This document shows, in pieces, positions 6,090 to 15,076 of a stretch of 37,059 bases of DNA. The DNA is from a virus. The notes beneath the pieces were generated by a model that saw only the letters and a list, made by a program, of their open reading frames with translations, had not been told where the DNA came from and did no database searches. The translations under genes were made by a program, and so were the position numbers. Each line of letters begins with the position of its first letter. The stretch's first letter is position 1. Where the stretch lies: the IMG/VR virus record IMGVR_UViG_3300047319_001839, positions 1-37,059 of that record. One strand, given 5' to 3'.

Positions 6090-8282
6090 GTGGCATCGCT
6101 CGCCGAGCTGACCGTCGATCTCTCCGTCAACACCGCCGCGCTCCGCAAGGGGCTCGACGACGCGAAGGGTCACCTCGAAAGCTTCGGTCAGAAAGTCGAA
6201 GGTCTCGTCAAAGGCGTGGTCGCCCTCGAGGCCGTGAAGCTCGCAATGGAGGGGGTGAAGAAGGCCGGCGAGTTCATGGAGCAAGGCATCAAGGATGCCA
6301 CCTCGCTCGGCAACGGTCCGGCCCGCGAGCTCGGAGAGACGCTCGAGAAGGCCGGCCTCGCCACCCGCCAGCTCGGCGCAAACCTGATGTCGGACCTTGC
6401 GCCGGCGTTCAATTCGCTCATTTCGTGGTTCACCCAGGGCGCGGACCTCGGGAAGATCCTCACCAAGGTCGCCGAGGTCCTCGGTCAAGCGTTCAGGGAT
6501 CTGGTCAAGCCGCTCGTCGCGGTAGCCGGGGCCATCAAGGGCTTCGCCGAGGGCGGCACTCTCGAGTCGGCCCTGGGCGGCGCGATCACGGCGATGGACA
6601 AGCTCGCCGAGCACGGCGAGGCGTTCGCCGGCTCCCTAAAGACGGCGCAGCAGATCGCTCGGCAGATCGCCGAGATGCAGCTGGCCAACACGGACAAGAA
6701 CATCGACCGCGAGGCGGCGCGCTCGGAGGCGCAGTTCGCGAACCTGACCGGCAATCGCCGGCAGGACAAGTTCGCCGGTGCGACGGAGGGCTTCTCAGGC
6801 TTCGAGAACGCGATCGGCCACTGGGTCGTCGAGATGAAAGCGGCCGCCGACCTGACTCGACTGGCAGCCGACGCCGAGACGTACCATCAGCAGATCGCCG
6901 CGGAGGCATACCGCCTCGAGGCGGACCAGCACACGCAGCTGGCCGACAAGGCGAAGCTCGCGGCCGACGGCTTCAGGATGATGAAGGAGAAGCTGATCGT
7001 CGACACCCAGGCGATCAACAACATCCACTTCAACCTCGGCGAGAGCGTCTCCAACATCGGGCGGAACGCGGGCATCAGGACTCAGCAGTTCAACAACACG
7101 TTCAACCCGACCAAGGGCTTCGAGAACTTCGGCGACGCGCTCGCCAAGCAGACCAAGGCGCTCGAGAACCAGGCCGGCCTGTTGGCCGCGGGTGAGATCA
7201 TCCAGCAGCAGTTCGGTGCGGCGGCGCAGGGCACCGTGCTCGCGCTGAAGGCGCAGGCCGACCAGGAGGGACGAAACGCCGAGGCGGCCAAGGAGGCCGC
7301 GGACGCTTTCTTCGCGGTGAAGGACCGCATCCGGGACCAGCTCGTCGGCGGGCTGCAGGTAGCCGGCGACGCGTTCCTCTCGAAGATCGGCCAGCTCGGC
7401 ACGGTCATCAACGACGCCATCAAGGGCTTCCAGCAGGGCGGTATCTGGGGAGCCCTGGCCGCCCTGATCATGGACCTCCTGTCGATGATGGACGGGTGGA
7501 AGGACATTCAGAACCTGGCGCAGGGTCAGCTGATGATGGCGCTGAAGGACATGTCGAGCGGCCTCAACAGCGTCATCGGCGGGCTCAAGCCGCTGATGGG
7601 CGCGGTCGAGAGCATCGCCCAGGCCTTCCATGGCGTGCTGAACCCGATTCTCGGGCTCGTCGGCAAGCTGCTCAAGGGCATCGCGCCGATCATCGAACTC
7701 GTCGGCATCGCGCTGCAGAACATCGGCTCTTCGCTCGCTCCGGTCTTTCAGATCATCGGGGCCATCATCACGCCGATTCTGAAGGCGCTCGAGCCCATCC
7801 TCCGGGCCGTCGCCCTGGTGTTCATCGCGCTGAAGCTGTCGACCGACCTGGTCTCGCTCGCGTTCAACAAGGTCATCGACGACCTCTTCCATCAGAACGC
7901 CGGCGGCGTCCTGGATGCCACGAAGAGCGTCGTCGACGACCTCGCGCAGATGCAGGACGTCGCGACGAAGGGCCTCGACGGCGTGGCGGCCGCATCGGCC
8001 GACTCCGCGGAGGCGATGGGCGCGACGGCCAATGCAGCGAACGGCGCCGCAAAGTCGCTGTCGAAGTTCAGCGAGAACCTGAGCAACGTGCCCAGCGGTT
8101 TCCGCATCGCCCTGCGCACCTACCAGTCGATGCAGGCCGCCGGCGCTCACCAGCTGCCGGGCGGGGGCGCGGCCGTGGTCCACATCGACAAGCTCACGGT
8201 GGCGGCCAACAGCATGACCGAGCTCTACGACCAGCTCTTGAAGCTGCACAGACGGAACTCCTTCAACGGCGGCGGGGGCTGA
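6090..8282 (+). CDS. Tape measure protein
   Basis: A 730-aa protein that spans the tail lumen and sets tail length. It starts at GTG with GAGAGG about 9 nt upstream. Typical features: an N-terminal 'LAELTVDLSVNTAALRKGL' followed by a long helical, Ala/Gln/Lys-rich body (residues 20-440); a central hydrophobic, Gly/Ile/Leu-rich section with 'GLVGKLLKGIAPIIELVG' and 'FQIIGAIITPILKALEPI' (about 500-590); then a less regular end. At the usual 0.15 nm per residue the tail would be near 110 nm, which is inference. Position after the chaperones and before the tail tip genes supports the call. Confidence 0.9.
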   Translation: MASLAELTVDLSVNTAALRKGLDDAKGHLESFGQKVEGLVKGVVALEAVKLAMEGVKKAGEFMEQGIKDATSLGNGPARELGETLEKAGLATRQLGANLMSDLAPAFNSLISWFTQGADLGKILTKVAEVLGQAFRDLVKPLVAVAGAIKGFAEGGTLESALGGAITAMDKLAEHGEAFAGSLKTAQQIARQIAEMQLANTDKNIDREAARSEAQFANLTGNRRQDKFAGATEGFSGFENAIGHWVVEMKAAADLTRLAADAETYHQQIAAEAYRLEADQHTQLADKAKLAADGFRMMKEKLIVDTQAINNIHFNLGESVSNIGRNAGIRTQQFNNTFNPTKGFENFGDALAKQTKALENQAGLLAAGEIIQQQFGAAAQGTVLALKAQADQEGRNAEAAKEAADAFFAVKDRIRDQLVGGLQVAGDAFLSKIGQLGTVINDAIKGFQQGGIWGALAALIMDLLSMMDGWKDIQNLAQGQLMMALKDMSSGLNSVIGGLKPLMGAVESIAQAFHGVLNPILGLVGKLLKGIAPIIELVGIALQNIGSSLAPVFQIIGAIITPILKALEPILRAVALVFIALKLSTDLVSLAFNKVIDDLFHQNAGGVLDATKSVVDDLAQMQDVATKGLDGVAAASADSAEAMGATANAANGAAKSLSKFSENLSNVPSGFRIALRTYQSMQAAGAHQLPGGGAAVVHIDKLTVAANSMTELYDQLLKLHRRNSFNGGGG

Positions 8283-8284
8283 CC

Positions 8285-9103
8285 GTGAGCTGGCTCGCCA
8301 TCAGCGGCCTCGACCTGTCGGCGATCGCCGCCACGGTATCCGACCCGAAGGCCGACCGCCGCGACGTCGGCATCCAGGCTCCGGCCAACGACGGCAGCAT
8401 GCGCGCCACGCGCATCAACCGGAAACACGACCTGAGCGTGGTCTCGATTCCGCTCTCGGGCTCGGACGCGTTCGCCTGGGAGAACCTGCTCGTCGGCGAG
8501 GGTCACCACTTCGCCTTCGATGCGAGCCTCTACAGCTCGAAGGGCCTCGGCCCGAGCTCGAGCAGCGGCGCGACCCAGGTCGCCGGTACCCCGAAGTACG
8601 GCGCCGGCGTGCTGCGCCTCGCGGCGACGACGGGCACCATCACCTACCCGGCCGCGGCGAACTCGTCCGGCGGCACGCCCAGCTGGACCGTCATGGTCTG
8701 GCGCTTCGAGACCGCGGTCTGGCACCACTACGTGGTGACGAGCGCGGGGCACAAGTGGTTCGACGGCGTGCGCGCCGATGGCACGTCGACGACCTGGCTC
8801 AGCGTGGGGAGCGGGAACGTCACCATCGCGAACACCGGCGGCGCTTCGCAGGACTACGACGACCTGGTGGTCCTGCCAGTCGCGGTGCTCGACGCGTGGC
8901 CGCCGCTCTTCTTCGCCCTCGGTGCGGCGTTCAGCGACCTGCCCTACCTCACGGTCGCCGGCAGCCTCGTGCTCGAGGCGGCGACGCGCAAGATGATCGG
9001 CAAGTGCACGGTCGCGAAGGTGCTGCGCGCGAACCCCACCGGCGCCGCCGGCGCGGCCGCGAAGGACGTCACCGTGCTGCAGATCGACCTGATGGAGAAG
9101 TGA
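8285..9103 (+). CDS. Tail tip protein with LamG-like region
   Basis: A 272-aa protein between the tape measure and the hub. The GTG at 8285 lies 2 nt after the tape measure stop; the longer frame upstream is a shadow. The middle resembles concanavalin/LamG-type domains in phage tail proteins: 'SWTVMVWRFE', 'HHYVVTSAGHKWFDGV', and 'DYDDLVVLPVAVLDAWPP' (roughly residues 135-210). The C-terminal part, with 'KCTVAKVLRANP', may connect to the hub. Position suggests a distal tail or adhesion component. The exact family is not identified. Confidence 0.7.
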   Translation: MSWLAISGLDLSAIAATVSDPKADRRDVGIQAPANDGSMRATRINRKHDLSVVSIPLSGSDAFAWENLLVGEGHHFAFDASLYSSKGLGPSSSSGATQVAGTPKYGAGVLRLAATTGTITYPAAANSSGGTPSWTVMVWRFETAVWHHYVVTSAGHKWFDGVRADGTSTTWLSVGSGNVTIANTGGASQDYDDLVVLPVAVLDAWPPLFFALGAAFSDLPYLTVAGSLVLEAATRKMIGKCTVAKVLRANPTGAAGAAAKDVTVLQIDLMEK

Positions 9104-9104
9104 C

Positions 9105-11861
9105 GTGCGAGCGATCAGCGCGACGCAGCAGGCAGTGCTCGACAACGGCAACCAGGCCGAGTTCGTGCGCGTGCAGATCAAGGACTCGGGCGGCACCTTC
9201 CGCGACCTGACCACCTACCCCACGTTCAACGCGGTGAAGACCGTGCAGTGGGGCGAGCAGATCGACCAGCCGCACGCGACGTTCACCGTCACGCTCTTCC
9301 GCGAGCTGTACCAGCTGAGCCTGTCGCCATACGTGCAGGCCTCGGCGCTCAACCGCGCGTTCAACCCGGCGAACGCCTTCGGGGCCCTCCTCGCGGTGAA
9401 TCGAGAGCTGAAGATCGAGTGTGCCATCGTCGCGATGGACATGCAGCCCGCCTCAGGCGACTGGTTCGAGGTCTTCCGCGGGCGCGTCGACAAGGTCGAC
9501 CCCGGCAAGGGCGACACCATCGAGCTGAGCGGGCGAGCTCTCTCGGGTCGCCTCGCCCAGCAGTACATCAAGTACGAGCGCGTGTACTCGTATGCAGCGA
9601 CCGGGGGCGCCTCCGTGGCCCTGCGCATCTGGGAGGCGAACCAGGTCTACGCGCTCAACGAGTACCTGCTGCCCGCGAGCCGCAACGACGCTGACCCGGG
9701 CTTCAACAGGTTCCTGAAGTGCAGCCAGGCCGGCACCAGCGGCACGACCGAGCCCGTCTGGACCGGCGCCGCCAACCAGGTCGACGGCACGGCGAAGTGG
9801 GACTACATCGGCGCGCCCACGACGTCGGGCAACCCTGTCGAGCAGGTGATGCAGAACATCCTCGACGACAACAAGGCGGCGAGCGATTCGACCGTCACGC
9901 TCTTCACGCCGTCGAGCCCGGGCTGGAACATCACGCAGTTCATCCAGCAGCGGCAGTTCACGATGGACGGCATTCTCGCCCTGGCCCAGCAGATCGGCTG
10001 GGACCTTCGCTACAAGTGGCGCGCCTCGAGCGTTCAGTTCGAGCTGACCCTCTCCCAGCCGGTGCGCTCCGCGCCGTCGGTCAACTTCACGTTCGGCAAA
10101 TCGGACTACGAGGCGCCGACGCAGCTCGGGGTCGACATCTCGACCATTCGCAACGCGATCCGCGTCTGGTATGGCGACGCGTCCGACCTGTGGCCCGACG
10201 GCACGCCGAAGCGCAAGCCCGTCGAGGTGAGCGATTCGACCTCCATCACGAAGTACGGCGAGCTGTGGATGGAGATCCAGGAGGACCAGACCTCGCAGAT
10301 CGACTCGAGCACCGAGGCGAGCGCGCTGGCGAACGCCGCGCTGTCCGACCTGAAGGAACCGACGGCCGAGCTCGACGTGCCGCTGATGCGCGGCTTCCCG
10401 TGGGTGGAGCTCAACGACTACTACACGTTCAGCGCGAACGGCCTGCAGTTCGATTCGGACCAGTCGGTGGCGGTGACGCAGTTCCAGCACATGCACGAGA
10501 ACGGCAAGCTGAAGACGAGCTTGCAGACGCGCGGCCTGCCCACCATCGGGGCGTCGGCATACCTGCATCGGCGTGTGAGCCTGGTCGTGCCGCCGAAGTT
10601 CACGCCGCACCGGGCCGTGCACTTCAACGGCACCAAGACGCCGGGCGCGTCCAAGAGCAGCATCGTCGGTGGGCACCGCATTCAGCTGGCGCAGACCTTC
10701 GACAAGAACTCGCTGCCCGAGGAGTACGAGCACCACATCTATGCCAGCGCCGGCGCGACGCTCGACACCACAACGCTGAAGGAAGTCTCGCGGGCACGGG
10801 TCATCGAGGTCGGCGATCTGATCCCCGCAAAGACCTACTACCACCGGGTCGTGCCGCGACACCGCAACGAAGGTCGGCTCGTGCGTGGGCAGCCCTCGGT
10901 TGAGACCTCTTTCGTCGCTGGCCAGGCCTACGCGGCCCACCTGCTCGACGGCATCGCCCTCGGCGACTACCCGCTGAACGGAGGCTTTGAGACGCGCTTC
11001 GACGGCGTGAACATGCCGGACCACTGGACCTACAACTTCGCCGGCGGCGGCGTCTTCGGGACCAATCTCGTCGTGATGGAGGACGGCAACGGCGTGAGCG
11101 GAAGCCGCTACCTCCGCTTCGTGATGCTCGCCGGCGCCGAGACGACGGTCGACTCGGCGCTGATCCCGGTGATCAACGAAGCGGGCGTAGCCAACCGCAC
11201 ATCACAGCTCTACCGGCTCACGGCGTGGATCAAGAATGGGAGCAGCAACACGGCCGGGAACTTCATCGTCTATTGCGTGCTCTACGACTACACCGGCTCG
11301 GGCGTCGGCAACTCGAGCACAATCAGTGTCTCGGCGACGTCGAAGGTAGGGAACTGGCAGAAGGTCGAAGGGTACATCACGGTCGATTCGGCGACGACGA
11401 TCCGAAGTGTGCAGCTCGAGATCCAGCCGTCGGTCATCGCCGGCGGACAGGTTTGCCAGATCGACGTGGACGAAATTCGCCTGCAGTGCGTCGGCACGCC
11501 TTGGTACAACGTCGGCGACACCACGAAGTTCACCGACAATTACGAATCGATCCCGGGCTTCAACAACCCCGGCACGGCCTGGGCGAACTTCGGCAACCCC
11601 TACGCACCGGCGGGCTTCCGGCGCGACCAGTTCGGGCGCGTGTGGACGCGCGGGCTCGTGAAGAACGGGGCACCGGCGAACTCGAAGATCTTCACGCTAC
11701 CGGTCGGGTACCGCCCAGCGACGAACAAGCGCCCCTACCTGCCGACCGTCTCGAACAACGCGTTTGCTGTCGTCGAGATCGCCGACAACGGCGACGTCGT
11801 GGTGCAGGCCGGCGGCAACGCCGCGCACGTCAACCTCGACTTCAGCTTCGTGACCTTCTAG
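9105..11861 (+). CDS. Tail hub / receptor-binding fibre protein
   Basis: A 918-aa virion protein. Residues 1-170 look like a tail hub base ('WGEQIDQPHATFTVTLFREL', 'FEVFRGRVDKVDPGKGDTI'). The middle reaches a likely FN3-type module ('YYHRVVPRHRNEGR', about 585-600). A jelly-roll carbohydrate-binding-like module spans about 620-790 ('YPLNGGFETRFDGVNMPDHW', 'WIKNGSSNTAGNF'). A small C-terminal domain ('PAGFRRDQFGRVWTRGLV', 'FTLPVGYRP', to residue 918) is of the kind seen at the ends of tail fibres. It starts at GTG one base after the previous stop. It is the last gene of the tail block and the best candidate for host recognition. Confidence 0.8.
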   Translation: MRAISATQQAVLDNGNQAEFVRVQIKDSGGTFRDLTTYPTFNAVKTVQWGEQIDQPHATFTVTLFRELYQLSLSPYVQASALNRAFNPANAFGALLAVNRELKIECAIVAMDMQPASGDWFEVFRGRVDKVDPGKGDTIELSGRALSGRLAQQYIKYERVYSYAATGGASVALRIWEANQVYALNEYLLPASRNDADPGFNRFLKCSQAGTSGTTEPVWTGAANQVDGTAKWDYIGAPTTSGNPVEQVMQNILDDNKAASDSTVTLFTPSSPGWNITQFIQQRQFTMDGILALAQQIGWDLRYKWRASSVQFELTLSQPVRSAPSVNFTFGKSDYEAPTQLGVDISTIRNAIRVWYGDASDLWPDGTPKRKPVEVSDSTSITKYGELWMEIQEDQTSQIDSSTEASALANAALSDLKEPTAELDVPLMRGFPWVELNDYYTFSANGLQFDSDQSVAVTQFQHMHENGKLKTSLQTRGLPTIGASAYLHRRVSLVVPPKFTPHRAVHFNGTKTPGASKSSIVGGHRIQLAQTFDKNSLPEEYEHHIYASAGATLDTTTLKEVSRARVIEVGDLIPAKTYYHRVVPRHRNEGRLVRGQPSVETSFVAGQAYAAHLLDGIALGDYPLNGGFETRFDGVNMPDHWTYNFAGGGVFGTNLVVMEDGNGVSGSRYLRFVMLAGAETTVDSALIPVINEAGVANRTSQLYRLTAWIKNGSSNTAGNFIVYCVLYDYTGSGVGNSSTISVSATSKVGNWQKVEGYITVDSATTIRSVQLEIQPSVIAGGQVCQIDVDEIRLQCVGTPWYNVGDTTKFTDNYESIPGFNNPGTAWANFGNPYAPAGFRRDQFGRVWTRGLVKNGAPANSKIFTLPVGYRPATNKRPYLPTVSNNAFAVVEIADNGDVVVQAGGNAAHVNLDFSFVTF

Positions 11862-11862
11862 G

Positions 11863-12105
11863 TCAGTGAACGCAGTCGCCGTTGTGGGACCAGATGTCCT
11901 GCTTCACCGGCTCGCTCCCGCCATCGGTCGGCCACGGTTCGGCGATCCACGAGGGCTCGCAGATCCAGGCCTGCGTGCCCTCGCACTCCGGCATGTTCAC
12001 CTCGTCGGGGCAGCACTTGGAGCCCACCGCGCGCAGTGACGGGCAGACCTCGGGGACGGTTGGGGCGCCGCAAGCGGCCAGGAGCACGATGAGAAGCGGC
12101 TTCAT
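11863..12105 (-). CDS. Cys-rich lipoprotein (possible lysogenic conversion factor)
   Basis: An 80-aa minus-strand protein with a clear lipoprotein signal: 'MKPLLIVLLAACGAP', where LLAAC is the lipobox. The mature part holds six further Cys ('VCPS', 'KCCPD', 'ECEG', 'ICEP', 'DCVH'), pointing to disulfides outside the cytoplasm. I chose the ATG at 12105 because it places the signal peptide at the N-terminus; an ATG at 12141 would add 12 residues. It is convergent with the tail hub gene (1-nt gap) and divergent from the exported protein at 12186, with the palindrome at 12151 between them. Surface-acting phage lipoproteins often block superinfection; that role here is speculation. Confidence 0.65.
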   Translation of the reverse strand: MKPLLIVLLAACGAPTVPEVCPSLRAVGSKCCPDEVNMPECEGTQAWICEPSWIAEPWPTDGGSEPVKQDIWSHNGDCVH

Positions 12106-12150
12106 GCCGTCTTTGACGGAGCGCATGTCGTTCGAATTCAAACGTCAGCC

Positions 12151-12163
12151 GTGGACTGTCCAC
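12151..12163. promoter_or_regulatory. Palindrome GTGGACTGTCCAC between divergent genes
   Basis: GTGGAC-T-GTCCAC is a perfect 6-bp palindrome around one base. It shares CTGTCCACG with the elements at 1813, 4159 and 16223. It lies 22 nt before the ATG at 12186 and 45 nt before the minus-strand lipoprotein start. It is again symmetric where the flanking genes diverge. Regulatory function is inferred. Confidence 0.55.
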
Positions 12164-12185
12164 GCTCGGGGTGAGGCTGCTCGAC

Positions 12186-12548
12186 ATGAAACGAGCCCTC
12201 CCCGTTCTCGCCGCCTTCGCACTGGCCGCTGTTGCCGGCGCCGCCCTCGCCCAGGTGCGCCTGGTCCCCCAGTACCACTACGAGCTCACCAACTGCGACG
12301 TCAGCGGCACCATCACCACGAACATCGCGGACGGCACCTACCTCATGAGCTTCAAGGACGAGGTGCTCTGGGTATGCACGGGGGACGCCGGGTGCTCGAA
12401 CGGCGGTCACTTCTATTCGCCCGGGCTCACCATGCGGCAGGACTTCAGAGGCGCGCCCGGCATCGGCCTTACCCCGATCAGCTGTCGCAGCGCCGGCGCG
12501 ACCGGCGACATCGCGCTGACGCTGATGGGCATTCAGTCCTCGCCCTGA
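12186..12548 (+). CDS. Exported small protein with signal peptide
   Basis: A 120-aa protein starting 'MKRALPVLAAFALAAVAG' with Ala-Leu-Ala before Gln: a standard Sec signal peptide cut near residue 22. The mature part (about 98 aa) is beta-rich with five Cys ('NCDVSG', 'VCTGDAGCSNGG', 'SCRSAG'). The ATG at 12186 is preferred over a GTG at 12171 because GGTGAGG stands 9 nt upstream and the signal sequence begins there. It opens a run of exported or membrane-bound proteins. A signal peptide is unusual for a virion component, so it may act in the envelope or on the cell surface. No family is recognised. Confidence 0.68.
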   Translation: MKRALPVLAAFALAAVAGAALAQVRLVPQYHYELTNCDVSGTITTNIADGTYLMSFKDEVLWVCTGDAGCSNGGHFYSPGLTMRQDFRGAPGIGLTPISCRSAGATGDIALTLMGIQSSP

Positions 12549-12551
12549 GCC

Positions 12552-14474
12552 ATGAGCGACCCGGTCAGAGAGGCGAACAAGGCCTGGCGCCGGCTCGAGG
12601 CCGACGTCGACGCCCGGCCGCCGCGGCGCGCACCGGCATGGCCCGGCTTCATCTTCGGCCTGGCCGCCTGCAGCGTGTACGCGGCCGTGGCTCTGTCCGA
12701 GGGGCTGCCGAACCCCGAGGGCCCGATCTTCTCGAACCCCGCCACGTTCCCGGCGTCGTCGTTCCCGCCGATCTTCGAGTTCGCACCCACCTCGGGCTCC
12801 GGCATGGGCTCGGCGTGCGGCACCTGCGCCAACATGATGGCGAACCCGGAGAGCCTCGACGTCGCTCCATGGACCCTGGAGAACAGCGGCGCCGGCGTGA
12901 CGGTCATCACCGTGAACGCGAAACAGGCGCCGAATGGGACGCTCACCGCAGAGCGGCTCCAGATCCCCGCGACGACAGCGGGTCAATGGTCGGCCGTCTT
13001 CCAGCAGCCACCAGGAACCATCTATCCAGGCGCGCACTCAGGGAGCATGTACGTCGCCGGCAACGGCGCGGGCGGGGCGACGGATCTCTGCCTCTGGAAC
13101 GGCTCCGGCCACACGTGCACCACCTGCAACTTCTTGGCATACCCGACATGGACGGTCTGCACGGTGCTCAACGTCACCCCGTCGGACGCGACGTTGATCT
13201 TCACCTTCGGCAACGGGACCGGCTTCAACGGCTCCATCGCTCGCTCAGCGTTGGACCTCTACGCCTGGGGCGGACAGGTCAACTCGGGCGCGAACGTGAA
13301 CTCGTACACGCCACTGCCGACCGGCACAAAGGGCGAGGTGCTCATCTTCAGCAGGGCGAGCGCGGCCACTTGCCTCAAGACCGTGGGCGGCGCACCGCAG
13401 ACCGTCGCGAACGGCGACATGGTGACCTGCGCGAACGGGCAGCCACGGGTGATGCCCGGGGCCGACGGGACCAGCGTCAACGGCCTGCTCGACGAGACTG
13501 GGCGGACGAACGTCGTACTCCATTCGCAGGACTTCCCCGATGTCTCCTGGGCCAACTTCATCGCCGGCACGGGTACCAACCCATCCAAGGGCGGCGCAGA
13601 CAGCGACACGTCGCCACTGAACGACGTGACCGCCGAGAAGGTGACCTTCAACATCACGAATGCGAGCAGCTCGAGCGGGCTTTCTCAAACCATACTGACC
13701 GCGGTCGCCTACTCGTTCTGTGGCTGGGCACGCGGCAATGCGACGACGAACAGCGGCACCTTCGACATCTGCATGGACAACGCCTCGACGGCCACCTGCG
13801 CGGCGTGCAGCTACGTGCTGGGGAACTGGGCCTACTGCAAGCTCGAGAACGTCACTTCGAAGGTCTCCGGGAAGGCCTACGTCGGGAACCTCTCCTCGCT
13901 GAATGGCGGGACCACCCGGAGCGCTCAGACGCCGACGCTGTGGGGTTTCCAGGCCGAGGCCGGCTCATACTGCAGCAGCTACATCGCGACCACGACCGCG
14001 AGCGCCGCGCGCGTTGCAGACCTTGCCGATCTGCCCATCGCGCTCCCGACGCTCACGGGCCTGAGCGTGGCCGACAGCATCATCACGCCATCTGACCTTT
14101 CCGCCCTTGGCGGGTCAGTTCTAGTGGGGACGCTTGGCGATGGGACGCCCGGTGGCGCGGCCGGTTCGACCGACTACTTTACCGGCCAATACAGCGGCGG
14201 AAATTTCTGGAACTTCACGCATGGGGTTGGAACGCCGACGACGAACGCGGGGGCGGCCCTCTCGGCCGGCGCGCACCGTTACGCTGTTTTTCATACCGGG
14301 ACCCTGCTCAACAATTGCATCGACGGTGTGTGTGGCGCCGGCAACGCCGGCACGTTCTCGTCCCCGACGACTTTCACAAGATTCCGCATCGGCGCCTTCG
14401 CTGCAGCCACCAACAACATGGGCGGCATCACGAAGCGGGTCTGCATCGACCGCGACCCACTGAGGTGCCGATGA
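12552..14474 (+). CDS. Membrane-anchored Cys-rich adhesin-like / fibre-like protein
   Basis: A 640-aa protein. Residues 1-30 are charged; 31-48 form one membrane segment ('FIFGLAACSVYAAVAL'). The large remainder has 18 Cys and looks extracytoplasmic. It contains two related modules, about 98-245 and 319-470. Each has 'TAER/TAEK' early and a CxxC block later ('CTTCNFLAYPTWTVC', 'CAACSYVLGNWAYC'). 'GLLDETGRTNVVLHSQDF' at 311-328 is a motif of phage fibre and adhesion proteins. A third domain ends the protein. The mixture of receptor-binding style and an export anchor is odd: it may be displayed on the host rather than packed in the virion. Its stop overlaps the next start. Confidence 0.65.
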   Translation: MSDPVREANKAWRRLEADVDARPPRRAPAWPGFIFGLAACSVYAAVALSEGLPNPEGPIFSNPATFPASSFPPIFEFAPTSGSGMGSACGTCANMMANPESLDVAPWTLENSGAGVTVITVNAKQAPNGTLTAERLQIPATTAGQWSAVFQQPPGTIYPGAHSGSMYVAGNGAGGATDLCLWNGSGHTCTTCNFLAYPTWTVCTVLNVTPSDATLIFTFGNGTGFNGSIARSALDLYAWGGQVNSGANVNSYTPLPTGTKGEVLIFSRASAATCLKTVGGAPQTVANGDMVTCANGQPRVMPGADGTSVNGLLDETGRTNVVLHSQDFPDVSWANFIAGTGTNPSKGGADSDTSPLNDVTAEKVTFNITNASSSSGLSQTILTAVAYSFCGWARGNATTNSGTFDICMDNASTATCAACSYVLGNWAYCKLENVTSKVSGKAYVGNLSSLNGGTTRSAQTPTLWGFQAEAGSYCSSYIATTTASAARVADLADLPIALPTLTGLSVADSIITPSDLSALGGSVLVGTLGDGTPGGAAGSTDYFTGQYSGGNFWNFTHGVGTPTTNAGAALSAGAHRYAVFHTGTLLNNCIDGVCGAGNAGTFSSPTTFTRFRIGAFAAATNNMGGITKRVCIDRDPLRCR

Positions 14475-15076
14475 CTCGCGCGCAGCTCATCGCCGTGGCC
14501 GTGGCCGTCACCGCCCTGGGCGCCGGCACGGTTCGGTTCTTCACCGCACAGAGCGGCTCGCCGCAGTTCGACACGTTCGTTGGCGGCGCCGGCATGCTCG
14601 AGATCCTCGACCGCTCGAAGTGCACCGTCGCGGCCTGCAACGCGCCCCTCTGCCAGCAGGCCCAGGCTGCACTCGACGACGCCGGACAGCCCTGCACGGT
14701 CGGCTTCGTCGACTGCTCGGTGCGCCTCGGTACGACCGCCAGGGCGATCGCGGCCGACGCCGGCGCCGCGCTGTCCTCGTCGAGCTACGTGCGCGCCCGA
14801 CTCGTGGGCATGCGCTGCTCGGCCATCGATGGCGGCTTCGCGTACGCGGTGCCCGTCGACGACGCCGGCTGGCCCGTCTACATGGTGAACGTCACCACGC
14901 CGCTCTGTGTCCGGGCGCCGCTCGATGGGGGCAACACCTGCCTGCGCGACGACGGCAGCGGCCCGCGCTTCTTCGGCACCGGCAACGTGTTCCCCGCGGC
15001 GCAGGCCTCGGGCACGAACTGCGACCAGGTCGAGTGCACCGTCGTCTACGGCGATGACCCGGCGGTTTCCTTGTGA
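14471..15076 (+). CDS. Exported or membrane-anchored Cys-rich protein
   Basis: A 201-aa protein whose N-terminus 'MTRAQLIAVAVAVTALGAG' is a signal peptide or signal anchor. The body has many Cys ('KCTVAACNAPLCQQ', 'PCTVGFVDCSV', 'NCDQVECTVVYG'), suggesting disulfides outside the cytoplasm. The ATG at 14471 has GAGG in front and overlaps the previous stop (ATGA). The upstream frame to 14315 is a shadow. It is co-transcribed with the adhesin-like gene and may be its partner. No family is recognised. Confidence 0.65.
   Translation: MTRAQLIAVAVAVTALGAGTVRFFTAQSGSPQFDTFVGGAGMLEILDRSKCTVAACNAPLCQQAQAALDDAGQPCTVGFVDCSVRLGTTARAIAADAGAALSSSSYVRARLVGMRCSAIDGGFAYAVPVDDAGWPVYMVNVTTPLCVRAPLDGGNTCLRDDGSGPRFFGTGNVFPAAQASGTNCDQVECTVVYGDDPAVSL

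Noticed and set aside
6795-8249. A 484-aa minus-strand open frame opposite the tape measure
   Set aside because: Its composition is a mirror of the tape measure codons; the tape measure has the right position, ribosome site and features.
9453-11024. A 523-aa minus-strand open frame opposite the tail hub
   Set aside because: Antisense shadow; low-complexity Arg/Val/Leu sequence without motifs.
11882-14095. A 737-aa plus-strand open frame
   Set aside because: It runs across the antisense lipoprotein, the palindrome and two genes with signal peptide and TM in other frames. Its translation is Arg/His-rich and has no domain-like pattern.
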